Positions 45,616 to 54,622 of a stretch of 64,000 nucleotides of DNA are shown piece after piece. The stretch spans positions 715,315-779,314 of the forward strand of contig NZ_LT745763.1 in NCBI RefSeq assembly GCF_900166595.1, given 5' to 3'. A program made the position numbers and the translations under genes. The stretch's first letter is position 1. Each line of letters opens with the position of its first letter. The notes beneath the pieces are model-generated. The model worked only from the letters and a program-made list of their open reading frames with translations, was not told the origin of the DNA and ran no database searches. The DNA comes from Virgibacillus dokdonensis (GTDB lineage Bacteria; Bacillota; Bacilli; Bacillales; Amphibacillaceae).

Positions 45616-45645
45616 TTTAACAATACCCTGCGGGGTATTGTTAAA
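45616..45645. promoter_or_regulatory. Second CstR-type operator, 30-bp palindrome
   Basis: TTTAACAATACCC-TGCG-GGGTATTGTTAAA: 13-base perfect arms around a 4-base centre. The core ATACCCTGCGGGGTAT fits the CstR pattern. It lies in the leader, about 25 bases after the first operator, so a repressor could bind both. Confidence 0.85.
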
Positions 45646-45698
45646 GAGTAAGGATCCAAAAGTAAGTAAATAAAAACGTAACAAATGGAGGTATGGAG

Positions 45699-46826
45699 AT
45701 GTCTTTTACAGCAATGAAGTCTCATGAAGTAGCAAGAAAGGTCATCCAAAAGAAAGAATTATTTATTTTGGATGTTCGTAATGAAAGTGATTTTGCAGAT
45801 TGGAAGATAGAAGGAGAAAATTTTTCATATTTAAACGTCCCTTACTTTGATTTAATTGATGGTGTAGATAGTATTTTAGATAAATTGCCAACAGATAAAG
45901 ATATTTTAGTTGTTTGTGCGAAGGAAGGATCTTCTGTAATGGTTGCTGAAATGCTGTCGGAACAGGGATTACAAGTTTTCTATTTAGAAGGCGGTATGAA
46001 AGCTTGGAGCGAACACATGGAGCCAATAAAAGTTGGTGATTTAACTAACGGTGGTGAAATGTATCAATTTGTTCGCTTAGGAAAAGGATGTCTCTCTTAT
46101 ATGGTAGTGTCTAATGGTGAAGCGGCAATTATTGATGCTACACGCATGACAGGAATTTTCACTCGTTTTGCGAAGGAGCTTGGCGTTACTATTAAGCATG
46201 TGCTCGACACACACTTGCATGCAGATCATATTTCTGGTGGTAGAAGTATCGCTAAAGAAACAGGAGCGACGTATTGGCTTCCACCGAAAGACGCTGGAGA
46301 AGTTGTATTTGATTATCAAGCTCTAGAAGACGGGGAAGAAGTGAAGATTGGTAATACAACCATTAATATCCATGCTTTATATAGCCCGGGGCATACCATT
46401 GGTTCTACATCCTTTGTCGTCGGTGAAAAATATTTATTGACAGGTGATATTCTATTCATTGATTCTATTGGTAGACCAGATTTAGCTGGACTTGCAGAAG
46501 ATTGGGTAGGAGATCTACGCGAAACGTTGTATCATCGTTACCGTGAATTATCAAATGAACTCATCGTTCTTCCGGCTCACTTTATGATTATCGAAGAATT
46601 GAATGAAGATGGTACAGTTGCTGAAAAGCTGGGAACACTATTTGCGAAGAACCACGGATTAAATATTGAAGACGAAGCGGAATTTAGAAAACTAGTAACG
46701 GAGAATTTACCACCTCAACCAAATGCGTATCAAGAAATTCGTCAGACGAATATGGGGAAAATTACTCCTGATGAGGAAAAACAACGTGAAATGGAAATCG
46801 GTCCTAATCGTTGTGCTGTTCGATAA
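45699..46826 (+). CDS. yrkH: Rhodanese-persulfide dioxygenase fusion, YrkH-like
   Basis: A 375-aa enzyme. Residues 1-107 are a rhodanese with [12 protein letters not shown] and C73 in [16 protein letters not shown]. The rest is a metallo-beta-lactamase-fold dioxygenase with [11 protein letters not shown] (171-181), [15 protein letters not shown] and LPAHF supplying metal ligands. It should oxidise glutathione-, bacillithiol- or CoA-persulfide to sulfite, with the rhodanese moving sulfur on. The order rhodanese then dioxygenase matches B. subtilis YrkH and differs from S. aureus CstB, where the dioxygenase comes first. I start at ATG 45699, seven bases after GGAGGT. Confidence 0.92.
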   Translation: MSFTAMKSHEVARKVIQKKELFILDVRNESDFADWKIEGENFSYLNVPYFDLIDGVDSILDKLPTDKDILVVCAKEGSSVMVAEMLSEQGLQVFYLEGGMKAWSEHMEPIKVGDLTNGGEMYQFVRLGKGCLSYMVVSNGEAAIIDATRMTGIFTRFAKELGVTIKHVLDTHLHADHISGGRSIAKETGATYWLPPKDAGEVVFDYQALEDGEEVKIGNTTINIHALYSPGHTIGSTSFVVGEKYLLTGDILFIDSIGRPDLAGLAEDWVGDLRETLYHRYRELSNELIVLPAHFMIIEELNEDGTVAEKLGTLFAKNHGLNIEDEAEFRKLVTENLPPQPNAYQEIRQTNMGKITPDEEKQREMEIGPNRCAVR

Positions 46827-46837
46827 TAATAAGTGAA

Positions 46838-46883
46838 AGAGAAAACTGTCTTAAAACGCTTGTTTTGGGGCAGTTTTCTTTTG
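46838..46883 (+). terminator. Terminator of the dioxygenase unit
   Basis: AGAGAAAACTGTC pairs imperfectly with GGCAGTTTTCTTTT around a loop containing AAAACGCTTGTTTT, ending in TTTT. The tail of a module A repeat (agccaagtttttctacc) follows at once. Confidence 0.75.
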
Positions 46884-47163
46884 CAGCCAAGTTTTTCTAC
46901 CACAATAGAAAGAAATGGAAAGAAAAAACTATCGTATGGCAAATGAAAGATGGACAATAATTTAAAGTAGTGAGCATTTTGGTCGACATATATAAGGTGT
47001 ACCCTAAAACTGAAATGGTTGTATAAGAGAGAAGAAAGACATTAAATGTATGCTGCAGTTTGAATAATCGCTCTTTTGGGCTTTTTATAGGAAAATCGTA
47101 GCAAAATCTAGTAGAATATAACTACTTGTCATATAGATATATACATAAATAGGGGGTTTTGCA

Positions 47164-48468
47164 ATGATTTTTAAAAAACAGAAAGAGGCTTCTTTTTTTC
47201 GAAAAAGTGCAGGGAAGAATACGGAGATAAGCTTGAAGGTAGAGAATGGTAATGATGTTGCTAAGCAAATTCAAATGATTGGGCTAACTATATCTGATCT
47301 ATCCATCATTCGTCAATTAAAGCCTTATGTAATACAAAATAGCCATGAGATTGTTGAACGTTTTTATGATAATTTAGCTAAGGAACCATCTTTAATGCAA
47401 ATTATTAATACACACAGTTCCATTGAAAAATTAAAACAAACGTTAAAGCGACATATATGTGAAATGTTTGATGGTGTCATCAATCCTACTTATTTTGAAA
47501 AACGAGTAAGAATTGCTAACATGCATGTAAATATAGGACTTGATACAAAATGGTATATGAGTGCCTTTCAGGATTTGTTTTTATCGCTAATGGATATCAT
47601 TGAGCAAAATATAGAAACGAAAAATGAATCGCTTTTGGCTATACGTGCAGTATCAAAAATAATTAATTTAGAACAGCAACTTGTGCTAGAAGCCTATGAT
47701 CAAAAGACGAACCAATTAAAACGGGAAGCAAATTTACAAAAACAACAAATTCGGGAGCGAGTAGCAGAATCTACGGAAAGCTTAGCAGCTATTTCTGAAG
47801 AAACGAATGCTTCCTTTCAGCAGTTGCAATCGCAATCAAAAGAAGTGATAGCGATTGCCAATAATGGCACATCATTATCGGAGGATGCTTACAGTAGAGC
47901 AAAAAAAGGAAAAGAACAATTAAATAAGCAGGATGAAAACATGAAAGCTCTATATAATTCGGTAGAGCATCTAGGAAATGATGTGCACCATTTATTAGAT
48001 GTTTCTAAAAAGATGCAGTCCATTGTAAATATTGTTAAAGAAGTTGCTGAACAAACGAATTTACTTGCCTTAAATGCTTCTATAGAAGCAGCAAGAGCGG
48101 GTGAATACGGCCGAGGGTTCGCAGTAGTGGCTGAAGAAGTTCGCAATTTATCTGAACAAACGAAAGAATCGGTAACGAATGTATCCTCACTCATTGGGAA
48201 TATGAATACGCAAGTGGATAAGATTACAAGCTCCTTAAGTGCAGTAGGAACAAAAATTAAACAAGGAAACGATGGGTTGCAAGAAACAGAGCAGCATTTT
48301 TCACAAATAATGGAAGCCATGCATGAAACAAAAAATCAAAATAATAAGATTGATCGTGAAATTGTATCTTTTATAGATATTATTACAGAATTAAGTAAAG
48401 CAGTTGACGAAGTAGCAGCTTCTGCAGATCATTTAACAACCATTACATATGAAATGAACGAAAGTTAA
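47164..48468 (+). CDS. hemAT: Haem-based aerotaxis transducer HemAT
   Basis: A 434-aa soluble globin-coupled chemoreceptor. Residues 30-190 are a sensor globin: the proximal haem ligand is H121 in [13 protein letters not shown] and the distal-side Tyr is in ERFYDNL (Y68). A methyl-accepting signalling domain follows, with the hairpin tip [19 protein letters not shown] near residue 300. The length and layout match B. subtilis HemAT (432 aa, H123). No membrane helix is present. It signals oxygen level to CheA. Confidence 0.94.
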   Translation: MIFKKQKEASFFRKSAGKNTEISLKVENGNDVAKQIQMIGLTISDLSIIRQLKPYVIQNSHEIVERFYDNLAKEPSLMQIINTHSSIEKLKQTLKRHICEMFDGVINPTYFEKRVRIANMHVNIGLDTKWYMSAFQDLFLSLMDIIEQNIETKNESLLAIRAVSKIINLEQQLVLEAYDQKTNQLKREANLQKQQIRERVAESTESLAAISEETNASFQQLQSQSKEVIAIANNGTSLSEDAYSRAKKGKEQLNKQDENMKALYNSVEHLGNDVHHLLDVSKKMQSIVNIVKEVAEQTNLLALNASIEAARAGEYGRGFAVVAEEVRNLSEQTKESVTNVSSLIGNMNTQVDKITSSLSAVGTKIKQGNDGLQETEQHFSQIMEAMHETKNQNNKIDREIVSFIDIITELSKAVDEVAASADHLTTITYEMNES

Positions 48469-48495
48469 ACGATATAAAGTGCTGTAAGATTTCAT

Positions 48496-48528
48496 CCATA
48501 GGACTTGGCGACAAACCAAGTCCTATGG
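48496..48528 (+). terminator. 13-bp perfect hairpin after hemAT
   Basis: CCATAGGACTTGG-CGACAAA-CCAAGTCCTATGG. The centre (cttggcgacaaaccaag) is the module A hairpin of the dispersed repeat. It has no T tract, so its role as a terminator is uncertain. Confidence 0.5.
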
Positions 48529-48651
48529 CCGAAAAACGACAGTGTTTTTCTTATATGTATTTGTCATTAATTCTGATATAATGAAGGTAGCATCAGGTTT
48601 TGCGGAAAATGACTTTTTTATGAAAATTATAATGATAAAGAGGTGATAAAT

Positions 48652-49071
48652 ATGTCAAAATTTGAAGAGAATGTAATGAAGCTATTAGGTGAAATAAACA
48701 GTCGGCTTGATAAAATGGATGAGAAGTTCGCAGGTATAGACAGTCAATTTGATAAAGTAAATGAGAAGTTCGCAGGTATAGACAGTCAATTTGATAAAGT
48801 AAATGAGAAGTTCGCAGGTATAGATAGTCGATTTGATAAAGTGGATGAGAAGTTTGTTGAAATGAACGATAGATTTGAAAAGCTGGAAACAGATATAGAA
48901 GAAATAAAAGCGGAGAATCAGTTCATTAAACGTGCTGTATTAGAAACTAATGATGGCGTTAAAACTATTTCGGAAGATCAAAAGTCCATTCATGAAATAT
49001 TAGGTGAGCATGACGTTTCGATTAGAACGTTACGAAGAAAATCTGCTTTAATTGAGGAATACGAATTGTAA
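48652..49071 (+). CDS. Coiled-coil protein with 14-residue repeats
   Basis: A 139-aa, highly charged protein predicted to be almost all coiled coil. It holds three copies of EKFAGIDSQFDKVN, two heptads each, followed by a fourth degenerate unit (EKFVEMNDRFEKLE). The N-terminus (KFEENVMKLLGEINSRLDKMD) and C-terminus (ILGEHDVSIRTLRRKSALIEEY) are typical of small Bacillus coiled-coil proteins with no assigned function. I start at ATG 48652 behind AGAGGTGA. Exact DNA repeats suggest copy number varies. Confidence 0.7.
   Translation: MSKFEENVMKLLGEINSRLDKMDEKFAGIDSQFDKVNEKFAGIDSQFDKVNEKFAGIDSRFDKVDEKFVEMNDRFEKLETDIEEIKAENQFIKRAVLETNDGVKTISEDQKSIHEILGEHDVSIRTLRRKSALIEEYEL
48721..48846 (+). repeat. 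Three tandem 42-bp repeats inside the coiled-coil gene
   Basis: Units at 48721-48762 and 48763-48804 are identical base for base; the unit at 48805-48846 differs at a few positions (tagatagtcgattt, gtggat). Each encodes 14 residues, so gain or loss keeps the frame and the heptad phase. Confidence 0.95.
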
Positions 49072-49228
49072 TTTATATTTACAATATAGGAAAAGGCTAT
49101 ATCATAAAAGGAGCCACCATGCCTTGTCTAGAGCGAGACACCCTCTAAATGTTAACCCCCTTGGCTAGACAGACAAAACATCTTGAAAATGTGACGATAA
49201 GGCAAGCTTTTCTAATATGTGATGAACA

Positions 49229-49262
49229 AGGCAAGTAAGTTTTTAAACTTGCTTTTTATTTT
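49229..49262 (+). terminator. Rho-independent terminator
   Basis: GCAAGT / ACTTGC stem (49231-49252) with a T-rich loop and a TTTTTATTTTT tail. Probably ends the coiled-coil gene transcript. Confidence 0.75.
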
Positions 49263-49377
49263 TGTTATTGATACTATCTAGTTATCAGAAAAGAAAAAAC
49301 ATGTGATAAGCAAAGGTTTCTTCCTAAATACTTATGCGGATCCATGTTAGAACTTACTGAAAACCAAAACTAAATTT

Positions 49378-49523
49378 AGCATTCCTTCGGGGCAGGGTGA
49401 AATTCCCGACCGACGGTGAAAAGTGGTACGCCACTTTAAGTCCGTGACCCGTTTGATATTCGCGCAAACGGTGGATCTGGTGTGATTCCAGAACCGACAG
49501 TTAAAGTCTGGATGGGAGAAGGA
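49378..49523 (+). promoter_or_regulatory. FMN riboswitch (RFN element)
   Basis: The conserved RFN blocks are all present in order: TTCGGGGCAGGGTGAAATTC, CCGACCGACGGT, AGTCCGTGACCCG, GGATCTGGTGTGATTCCAG, ACCGACAGT and AGTCTGGATGGGAGAAGGA. It is oriented toward ribE, but that gene lies about 2.7 kb away beyond a terminator, an intron and repeats. No ribD or other gene directly follows. Confidence 0.96.
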
Positions 49524-49707
49524 AAAAGGTAATTCCATATTTGGATAGTTGTTCCAAACTAGATGGCTTTATTGTGCCTGTTTATCATGAAGATGAATTG
49601 GGTTTTTAGCCATTCGAAAAGAATAACAGATATAAAAGAAAGCGCTAAACTGTATGTTTTTTCCCATAAAATCCGTACACTACATGAAATAACCAAGTTC
49701 TTTTACA

Positions 49708-49792
49708 CGATAAGATAGTGGTTTATCGGATAAGAAAAACCAGTGTTTTATTCCATAAAGACTTGGACACAAGCCATTTTTTCTAAAGATAA
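49708..49792 (+). repeat. Dispersed repeat, degenerate module A
   Basis: Contains gtggtttatcggataagaaa, attccataaagacttggaca and caagccattttttctaaag, in A-module order. The head is poorly conserved. An even more decayed 3' half lies near 49185-49222. Confidence 0.6.
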
Positions 49793-49950
49793 GGTAAAGA
49801 AAAAGGTTCTAGTTGTGGTGGCAAAACAGGGAATAGCTTAAGTTTGACTTTTGTGGGATAGAATCATAGCTACTTTTTTTTTAATAACTTACTAGCCTTT
49901 CTATTATTGACTGTCCAAAAGCGGAAACAAGAGGAATAATCTGACTTTTC

Positions 49951-49982
49951 AAAGCCCCTAAATCTATGTTTAGGGGCTTTTT
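49951..49982 (+). terminator. Terminator used as the intron insertion site
   Basis: AAAGCCCCTAAA-TCTATG-TTTAGGGGCTTT, a perfect 12-bp stem followed by TT. The group II intron begins six bases after the stem (49987), the hallmark target of group IIC introns. Which gene it originally ended is unclear. Confidence 0.9.
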
Positions 49983-49986
49983 GTGG

Positions 49987-51883
49987 GTGCGCCCTGCATG
50001 GGCGAAAACTTGGTGGTGAAAGTCCACTACAGGCATGGCAGTAGGAACTGTTAGCGAAAGACAAGGTGGCTATCGCGAGGTAGTGGCTGAAGGAAGTCGG
50101 ACGCAAACTCCTGAACTGACGAACAGAAACTAGATAGAAGGCTGAATTAGGTCGGATAAGGTTGCCTAACAAACTGAAGTCCAATACTGCCCGAAACCTA
50201 TACAGTAAATCTAGCAGTTACATGGGAGGAAAGTTTTCGCTCTTACCGGGGGAGGTCTTGTGAGGGTGCAGTGGGAGTTGAATGATAACAAACCAGCACA
50301 ACCAAGACGATGACGTCTTGGTGAATCACAAGAAGTCAGCAGAGGTCATAGTAATGTTACTTGACGAAACATGAAGGACCGAACAATAGTCGTTTTGAAA
50401 GCTCTAGGAGGTGTGTAAGGTGCGACAACTGCAGAAAACAGGAGAATCTGGCTATCGGCAGAGAGATAGTGTGGAACATGAAGGGTATGTCGAAGCGCAT
50501 AGTGGCTTACATGGTGAAAAGAACAATCAAAATGGTGTATCCAATCTGTTTGAAAGAATCCTGTCAAGGAACAATCTCAATCAAGCTTACCTTCAAGTCG
50601 TCAGAAATAAGGGGGCAGCCGGTGTAGACGGTATGACGTGCGACCAACTACTTCCATACTTGAAGGAACATAAAGAGGAACTATTACTCCAGTTATATCA
50701 AGAAAAATACAAACCGCAACCCGTCCTGCGGGTTGAAATCCCGAAACCAGACGGTGGAAAGAGAAAACTGGGGATTCCGACAGTCATCGACCGGATGCTT
50801 CAACAAGCGATTAACCAAGTGCTCCAACCAATATTTGAACCAAAGTTCTCCGATAATAGTTTTGGGTTTCGTCCAAAACGTAGTGCACATCAAGCCATCA
50901 TACGGGCAAAGTCATACTACGAACAAGGGTACAAATATGTGGTGGATTTGGATATGAAATCCTACTTCGATACGGTAAATCATGACAAACTGATGTATTT
51001 CGTGGAAAAACAGATAGATGATAAGCGCGTGCTTCGCTTGGTAAGACAGTATTTATTGAGTGGAATTATGATAAACGGTATCTTTGAGAAATCGGAAGAA
51101 GGAACGCCGCAAGGTGGAAACTTATCGCCGTTACTCAGTAATATTTATCTGAATGAATTAGACCAACGATTAGAAAAGCGTGGTCACAGATTCGTCCGCT
51201 ATGCGGACGACTGTAATATCTATGTGAAAAGCAGGAGAGCAGGATATCGGGTAATGGATAATATAACGAACTTTCTTGAGAAGGATCTGAGTTTAACTGT
51301 TAACCGAGAAAAGAGTGCGGTTGGAAGTCCTTTGAAACGTAAGTTTCTTGGCTTCTGCTTATTAGCTACGAAGAAGGGTGTCAAAATTCGTCCGCATAAT
51401 AAAGCGAAAGTGACCGTCAAAAGGAAACTCAAGCGGATCACCAAACGCAATCGTGGACGACATCTCGAAGTGATTCTTAAAGAAATCCAACAACTTATGA
51501 CAGGTTGGATAAACTACTATGGCATAGGGGAAATGAAAGGATTTATAAAGAATCTCAATGGATGGTTGAAGCGAAGAATTAGACAATATCTCTGGAAGCA
51601 GTGGAAAAACCCACGCACAAAAAGGAAAAATCTAATTCGCTTAGGTATCGATAAACATAAAGCTTATGAATGGTCGAATACAAGAAAGGGCTACTGGGTT
51701 ATATCCAGTAGTTATGTACTCCATCGTTCATTAACAGATAAAGAACTGGCATCGAGAGGATATAAAGACATCGCTCTACAATACCAGTTCGTACACTCAA
51801 ACTATTGAACCGCCGTATACCGAACGGTACGTACGGTGGTGTGAGAGGGGCGTAAAGTTACTTAACTTTTCCCTCTACTCGAT
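49987..51883 (+). mobile_element. Group II intron, IIC-like
   Basis: The 5' end GTGCG and CCCTGCATGGGCG open a structured leader of about 430 bases. The 3' end has a domain V-like hairpin (GAACCGCCGTATACCGAACG with GTACGTACGGTGGTGTG) and a domain VI-like GAGAGGGGCGTAAAGTTACT, ending CTACTCGAT. It encodes a reverse transcriptase without a visible endonuclease domain and lies directly after a terminator hairpin, both IIC traits. The 3' edge is supported by the repeat at 11396, which has tctaggaaattataaaattt uninterrupted. Length about 1.9 kb; it appears intact. Confidence 0.88.
50420..51808 (+). CDS. ltrA: Group II intron reverse transcriptase/maturase
   Basis: A 462-aa intron-encoded protein. 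RT blocks include KGAAGVDGMT (65-74), FGFRPKRSAHQAI, the catalytic YADD at 261-264 and GTPQGGNLSPLLSNIYL; the maturase domain with LKEIQQLMTGWINYYGIG follows. A basic C-terminal tail is present but no HNH endonuclease, typical of class C. GTG 50420 is chosen as start, behind AGGAGGTG. It helps the intron RNA splice and retrotranspose into terminator-like DNA. Confidence 0.94.
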   Translation: MRQLQKTGESGYRQRDSVEHEGYVEAHSGLHGEKNNQNGVSNLFERILSRNNLNQAYLQVVRNKGAAGVDGMTCDQLLPYLKEHKEELLLQLYQEKYKPQPVLRVEIPKPDGGKRKLGIPTVIDRMLQQAINQVLQPIFEPKFSDNSFGFRPKRSAHQAIIRAKSYYEQGYKYVVDLDMKSYFDTVNHDKLMYFVEKQIDDKRVLRLVRQYLLSGIMINGIFEKSEEGTPQGGNLSPLLSNIYLNELDQRLEKRGHRFVRYADDCNIYVKSRRAGYRVMDNITNFLEKDLSLTVNREKSAVGSPLKRKFLGFCLLATKKGVKIRPHNKAKVTVKRKLKRITKRNRGRHLEVILKEIQQLMTGWINYYGIGEMKGFIKNLNGWLKRRIRQYLWKQWKNPRTKRKNLIRLGIDKHKAYEWSNTRKGYWVISSSYVLHRSLTDKELASRGYKDIALQYQFVHSNY

Positions 51884-52122
51884 TCTAGGAAATTATAAAA
51901 TTTTGCAGCATGGGCCCCGTCCGGCTCCAGCGCCCAGCAATTAGGCGACTTCACGAATCGCCTTACTATAAGTCATAGATCGGTTTGTTCTAAATAGGAA
52001 GGCCGACTAAAGACGGGCTTGCCGGAGGACAATGGGAAAGTATAAAAGTTTAAAAACTTATAGTATAAGAAGAACTACAGTTTTTGCTATAAGACTTATC
52101 TACAAGTCCAATTTTTCTAATG
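51884..52122 (+). repeat. Dispersed repeat, A-B-A, 3' flank of the intron
   Basis: Starts with tctaggaaattataaaattt at the intron border, then module B (cgtccggctccagcgcccag, cttcacgaatcgccttacta, gactaaagacgggcttgccg), truncated, then a nearly full module A (gggaaagtataaaagtttaa, cttatagtataagaagaact, cagtttttgctataagactt, tccaatttttctaatg). Confidence 0.82.
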
Positions 52123-52190
52123 ACCCTATGTTTTTGCGACCTTCTCCCAGAAGCGATAGGTTATAAGTCGGTTAATAATTAAAGGAGAGG

Positions 52191-52799
52191 ATGAGTGGTT
52201 TGTTTACTGGAATTATTGAAGAAAAAGGGGAAATCATTTCCATGAAACATACTTCTAAGCACGCAATCGAATTAGCAGTGAAAGGTTTTAAAGTGTTACG
52301 TGATGTCCAACTAGGGGACAGTGTAGCTATTAACGGTATCTGCCTAACGGTAACTTCTTTCGATAAGCACAGTTTTGCAGTTGACGTTATGCCGGAAACG
52401 TTTAAAACAACTTCCTTACGATCATTAAAAGTAGGTTCTGCTGTGAACTTAGAACGTGCGATGGCAGCTAACAGTAGGTTTGGGGGACATTTTGTTTCTG
52501 GGCATGTGGATGGATTAGGAACCATTATTCGAAAGCAATATGAAGAAAACGCTATTTATTATGATATTAAAATCTCAGCAGATTTAGCAAAGTATGTTAT
52601 TTCTAAAGGATCAGTTGCTGTGGATGGTGTTAGCCTCACTGTATTTAAGGTAAAGAACAATATATTTACGATATCGCTTATTCCACATACAGCTTCGGTA
52701 ACGATAGTAGGGAAAAAGAATATAGGTGATATTGTGAATATAGAATGCGACATGCTCATGAAGCATGTAGAACATTTATTGGCGTTTTCAAGAAAATAG
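52191..52799 (+). CDS. ribE: Riboflavin synthase alpha subunit
   Basis: About 200 aa, two repeated lumazine-binding barrels (FTGIIEEKGEIISM near residue 4 and FGGHFVSGHVDGLGTI near residue 93). It dismutates two 6,7-dimethyl-8-ribityllumazine molecules to riboflavin. VNGIC-like INGICLTV and IPHTASVTIV are conserved. ATG 52191 sits very close to AAAGGAGAGG; the family start would be TTG 52200, so the first three codons may be leader. The C-terminus is some 10-15 residues shorter than in B. subtilis. It begins a ribE-ribB-ribH run. Confidence 0.92.
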   Translation: MSGLFTGIIEEKGEIISMKHTSKHAIELAVKGFKVLRDVQLGDSVAINGICLTVTSFDKHSFAVDVMPETFKTTSLRSLKVGSAVNLERAMAANSRFGGHFVSGHVDGLGTIIRKQYEENAIYYDIKISADLAKYVISKGSVAVDGVSLTVFKVKNNIFTISLIPHTASVTIVGKKNIGDIVNIECDMLMKHVEHLLAFSRK

Positions 52800-52944
52800 A
52801 AAATTTGAGTACAGCCTTTTTACAAGAGAACGGTTTCATCCCAAATAGAGGGTAGTAAGATTATCTTCATAAAAACCTGGTGATAAGTCAAGATGGTTTA
52901 ACCATGAAATGGATATAGTTAGTTAAATAAGAAAGGAGAATATT

Positions 52945-53568
52945 ATGGACACGATAGTAGAAGCGATAGAGGACTTAAAAGCAGGAAAGCCGGTGATTGT
53001 GATAGATGATGAAAACCGGGAAAATGAAGGGGATTTTGTTGCTATATCTGAATACATTACGCCAGATGCCATTAATTTTATGATAACACATGGTAAGGGA
53101 TTAGTATGCACAGCGGTAGATTGTAAAATAGCAAAACGGCTTGGATTAACATTAATGCCAACAACACATACAGACCCATTTGCAACTGCATTTACCATTA
53201 GTGTCGATCATAAGAAAACAACAACAGGTATTAGTGCATTTGACCGTGCGACAACCATTCGTGCGCTTGCGAACCCTTTCTCTGAAAAAGATGATTTTCA
53301 TCAGCCTGGGCATGTGTTTCCGTTAATTGCTAAAGATGGTGGTGTGTTTGTACGTCAAGGACATACAGAAGCTGCAGTAGATTTAGCAAAATTATGTGGA
53401 GCTACGGCTTCAGGGACCATATGTGAAATCATCCATAGCGATGGCTCGATGGCAAGGCTGTCGGATTTAGAGAAAATGGCTGAACAATTTAATGTAAGAA
53501 TCATTTCTGTACAGCAATTAGTAACATATAAAATAACACAAAATGAGGAGTGTGGCGTCATTGAGTAA
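52945..53568 (+). CDS. ribB: 3,4-dihydroxy-2-butanone 4-phosphate synthase, RibB only
   Basis: A 207-aa enzyme making the four-carbon unit of riboflavin from ribulose 5-phosphate. The acidic metal motif [13 protein letters not shown] is at residues 19-31, and [14 protein letters not shown] and the conserved [14 protein letters not shown] are present. In most Bacillaceae this domain is fused to GTP cyclohydrolase II (RibA); here the protein ends after the RibB domain, so RibA must be encoded elsewhere. AGAAAGGAG precedes ATG. It overlaps ribH by 8 bases. Confidence 0.93.
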   Translation: MDTIVEAIEDLKAGKPVIVIDDENRENEGDFVAISEYITPDAINFMITHGKGLVCTAVDCKIAKRLGLTLMPTTHTDPFATAFTISVDHKKTTTGISAFDRATTIRALANPFSEKDDFHQPGHVFPLIAKDGGVFVRQGHTEAAVDLAKLCGATASGTICEIIHSDGSMARLSDLEKMAEQFNVRIISVQQLVTYKITQNEECGVIE

Positions 53569-54025
53569 CGTAATACAAGGTGATTTAGTCGGAACAGACC
53601 TGCGGATTGGCATTGTAGTTGGTAGATTTAATGATTTTATTACTACAAAATTAGTAGAAGGGGCACAAAACACATTAATGCGTCACGGTGTAATCGCTGA
53701 TCATATTACAGTTGCTTGGGTACCTGGAGCATATGAGATTCCATTAGTTGCAAAGAAGATGGCAATGAAAGATGCGTATGATGCGATTATTACGCTTGGG
53801 GCGGTGATTCGCGGTGCTACGCCACATTTTGATTATGTTTGTAATGAAGTGGCAAAAGGTGTATCGCAAGCATCGCTACAAGCGGATAAACCAGTTATCT
53901 TTGGGGTTTTAACAACGGAAACTATTGAGCAGGCAGTTGAAAGGGCAGGAACAAAAGCTGGAAATAAAGGTTCTGAGGCAGCCGTTGCTGCGATTGAAAT
54001 GGCTAATTTGCTTAAGAGCCTGTAA
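53561..54025 (+). CDS. ribH: Lumazine synthase
   Basis: A 154-aa protein forming the icosahedral lumazine synthase capsid in Bacillus. It joins the RibB product with the pyrimidine to give 6,7-dimethyl-8-ribityllumazine. Motifs: [36 protein letters not shown] with the catalytic His, and [14 protein letters not shown] 53561 is the likely start (family begins [10 protein letters not shown]), with GAGGAGTG nine bases before it, inside ribB codons, so the two are translationally coupled. Confidence 0.94.
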   Translation: MSNVIQGDLVGTDLRIGIVVGRFNDFITTKLVEGAQNTLMRHGVIADHITVAWVPGAYEIPLVAKKMAMKDAYDAIITLGAVIRGATPHFDYVCNEVAKGVSQASLQADKPVIFGVLTTETIEQAVERAGTKAGNKGSEAAVAAIEMANLLKSL

Positions 54026-54484
54026 GGAAGTACACTTAGGTAGTTAACTATATACTTGTAAAATCATTTTTACACCTTAAGGAAATTATATTGATGGAAG
54101 GTGTTGTGACGCCTCATTTTAAGGATTGGAAAATTGTGATTTAAACGATCTTCAGTGGGAGATAACAGCATCTGCATCCTTTTTTTCGTAAGCGTGTTTT
54201 CGGTCATCTCCTTGCTATACGAAGCAAGCACCAGAGTAAAATAGGAAAGGTAAAGTGAAACATTGCTTAATAGAGGTCTGGCGGTAAGTAAGTTTTTGTT
54301 AAAAAATTAATACATTGATCTTAGGCGTATGCTAGAGGTATTATAATAGACAATGGGATAAAGAAGGGCATGCTTATATAATTTTCTGTCTTTTTAATGA
54401 TAGAAAGCTATCATAGATTCCTAATGAACGAGCCACATCCATACAATAGTGGCTTTCTAAGCGAAGAGAGTTTTTAAGAGTTAT
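54026..54484. other. Intergenic stretch, no clear gene
   Basis: About 460 AT-rich bases after ribH. I see no frame with family likeness and no convincing terminator; only minor inverted repeats such as agccac...gtggct near 54431-54453. Confidence 0.4.
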
Positions 54485-54597
54485 CGTATAATTAAACCAT
54501 GGTAAACATTGGGGGAATCACTATCTACTATACTTGCAGTCGAGTTTTTATACAAAGTGTATTGCGCTATTTGACGGAAAGCCAAGTTTTTCTAATG
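54485..54597 (+). repeat. Dispersed repeat, degenerate module A
   Basis: Contains tcgtataattaaac, then gtgtattgcgctatttgacg, and ends gaaagccaagtttttctaat, matching the module A 3' half. The middle carries unrelated sequence. Confidence 0.5.
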
Positions 54598-54622
54598 ATA
54601 CATATTTTGGGGGGAGATTGTT

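Noticed and set aside
48721..48846. CRISPR-like array
   Set aside because: The repeats are contiguous, lie in frame inside a coding region and have no spacers.
49118..49147. Nine-codon ATG frame behind AAAAGGAGCC after the coiled-coil gene
   Set aside because: Considered as a leader peptide or attenuator, but no downstream operon or alternative hairpins support it.
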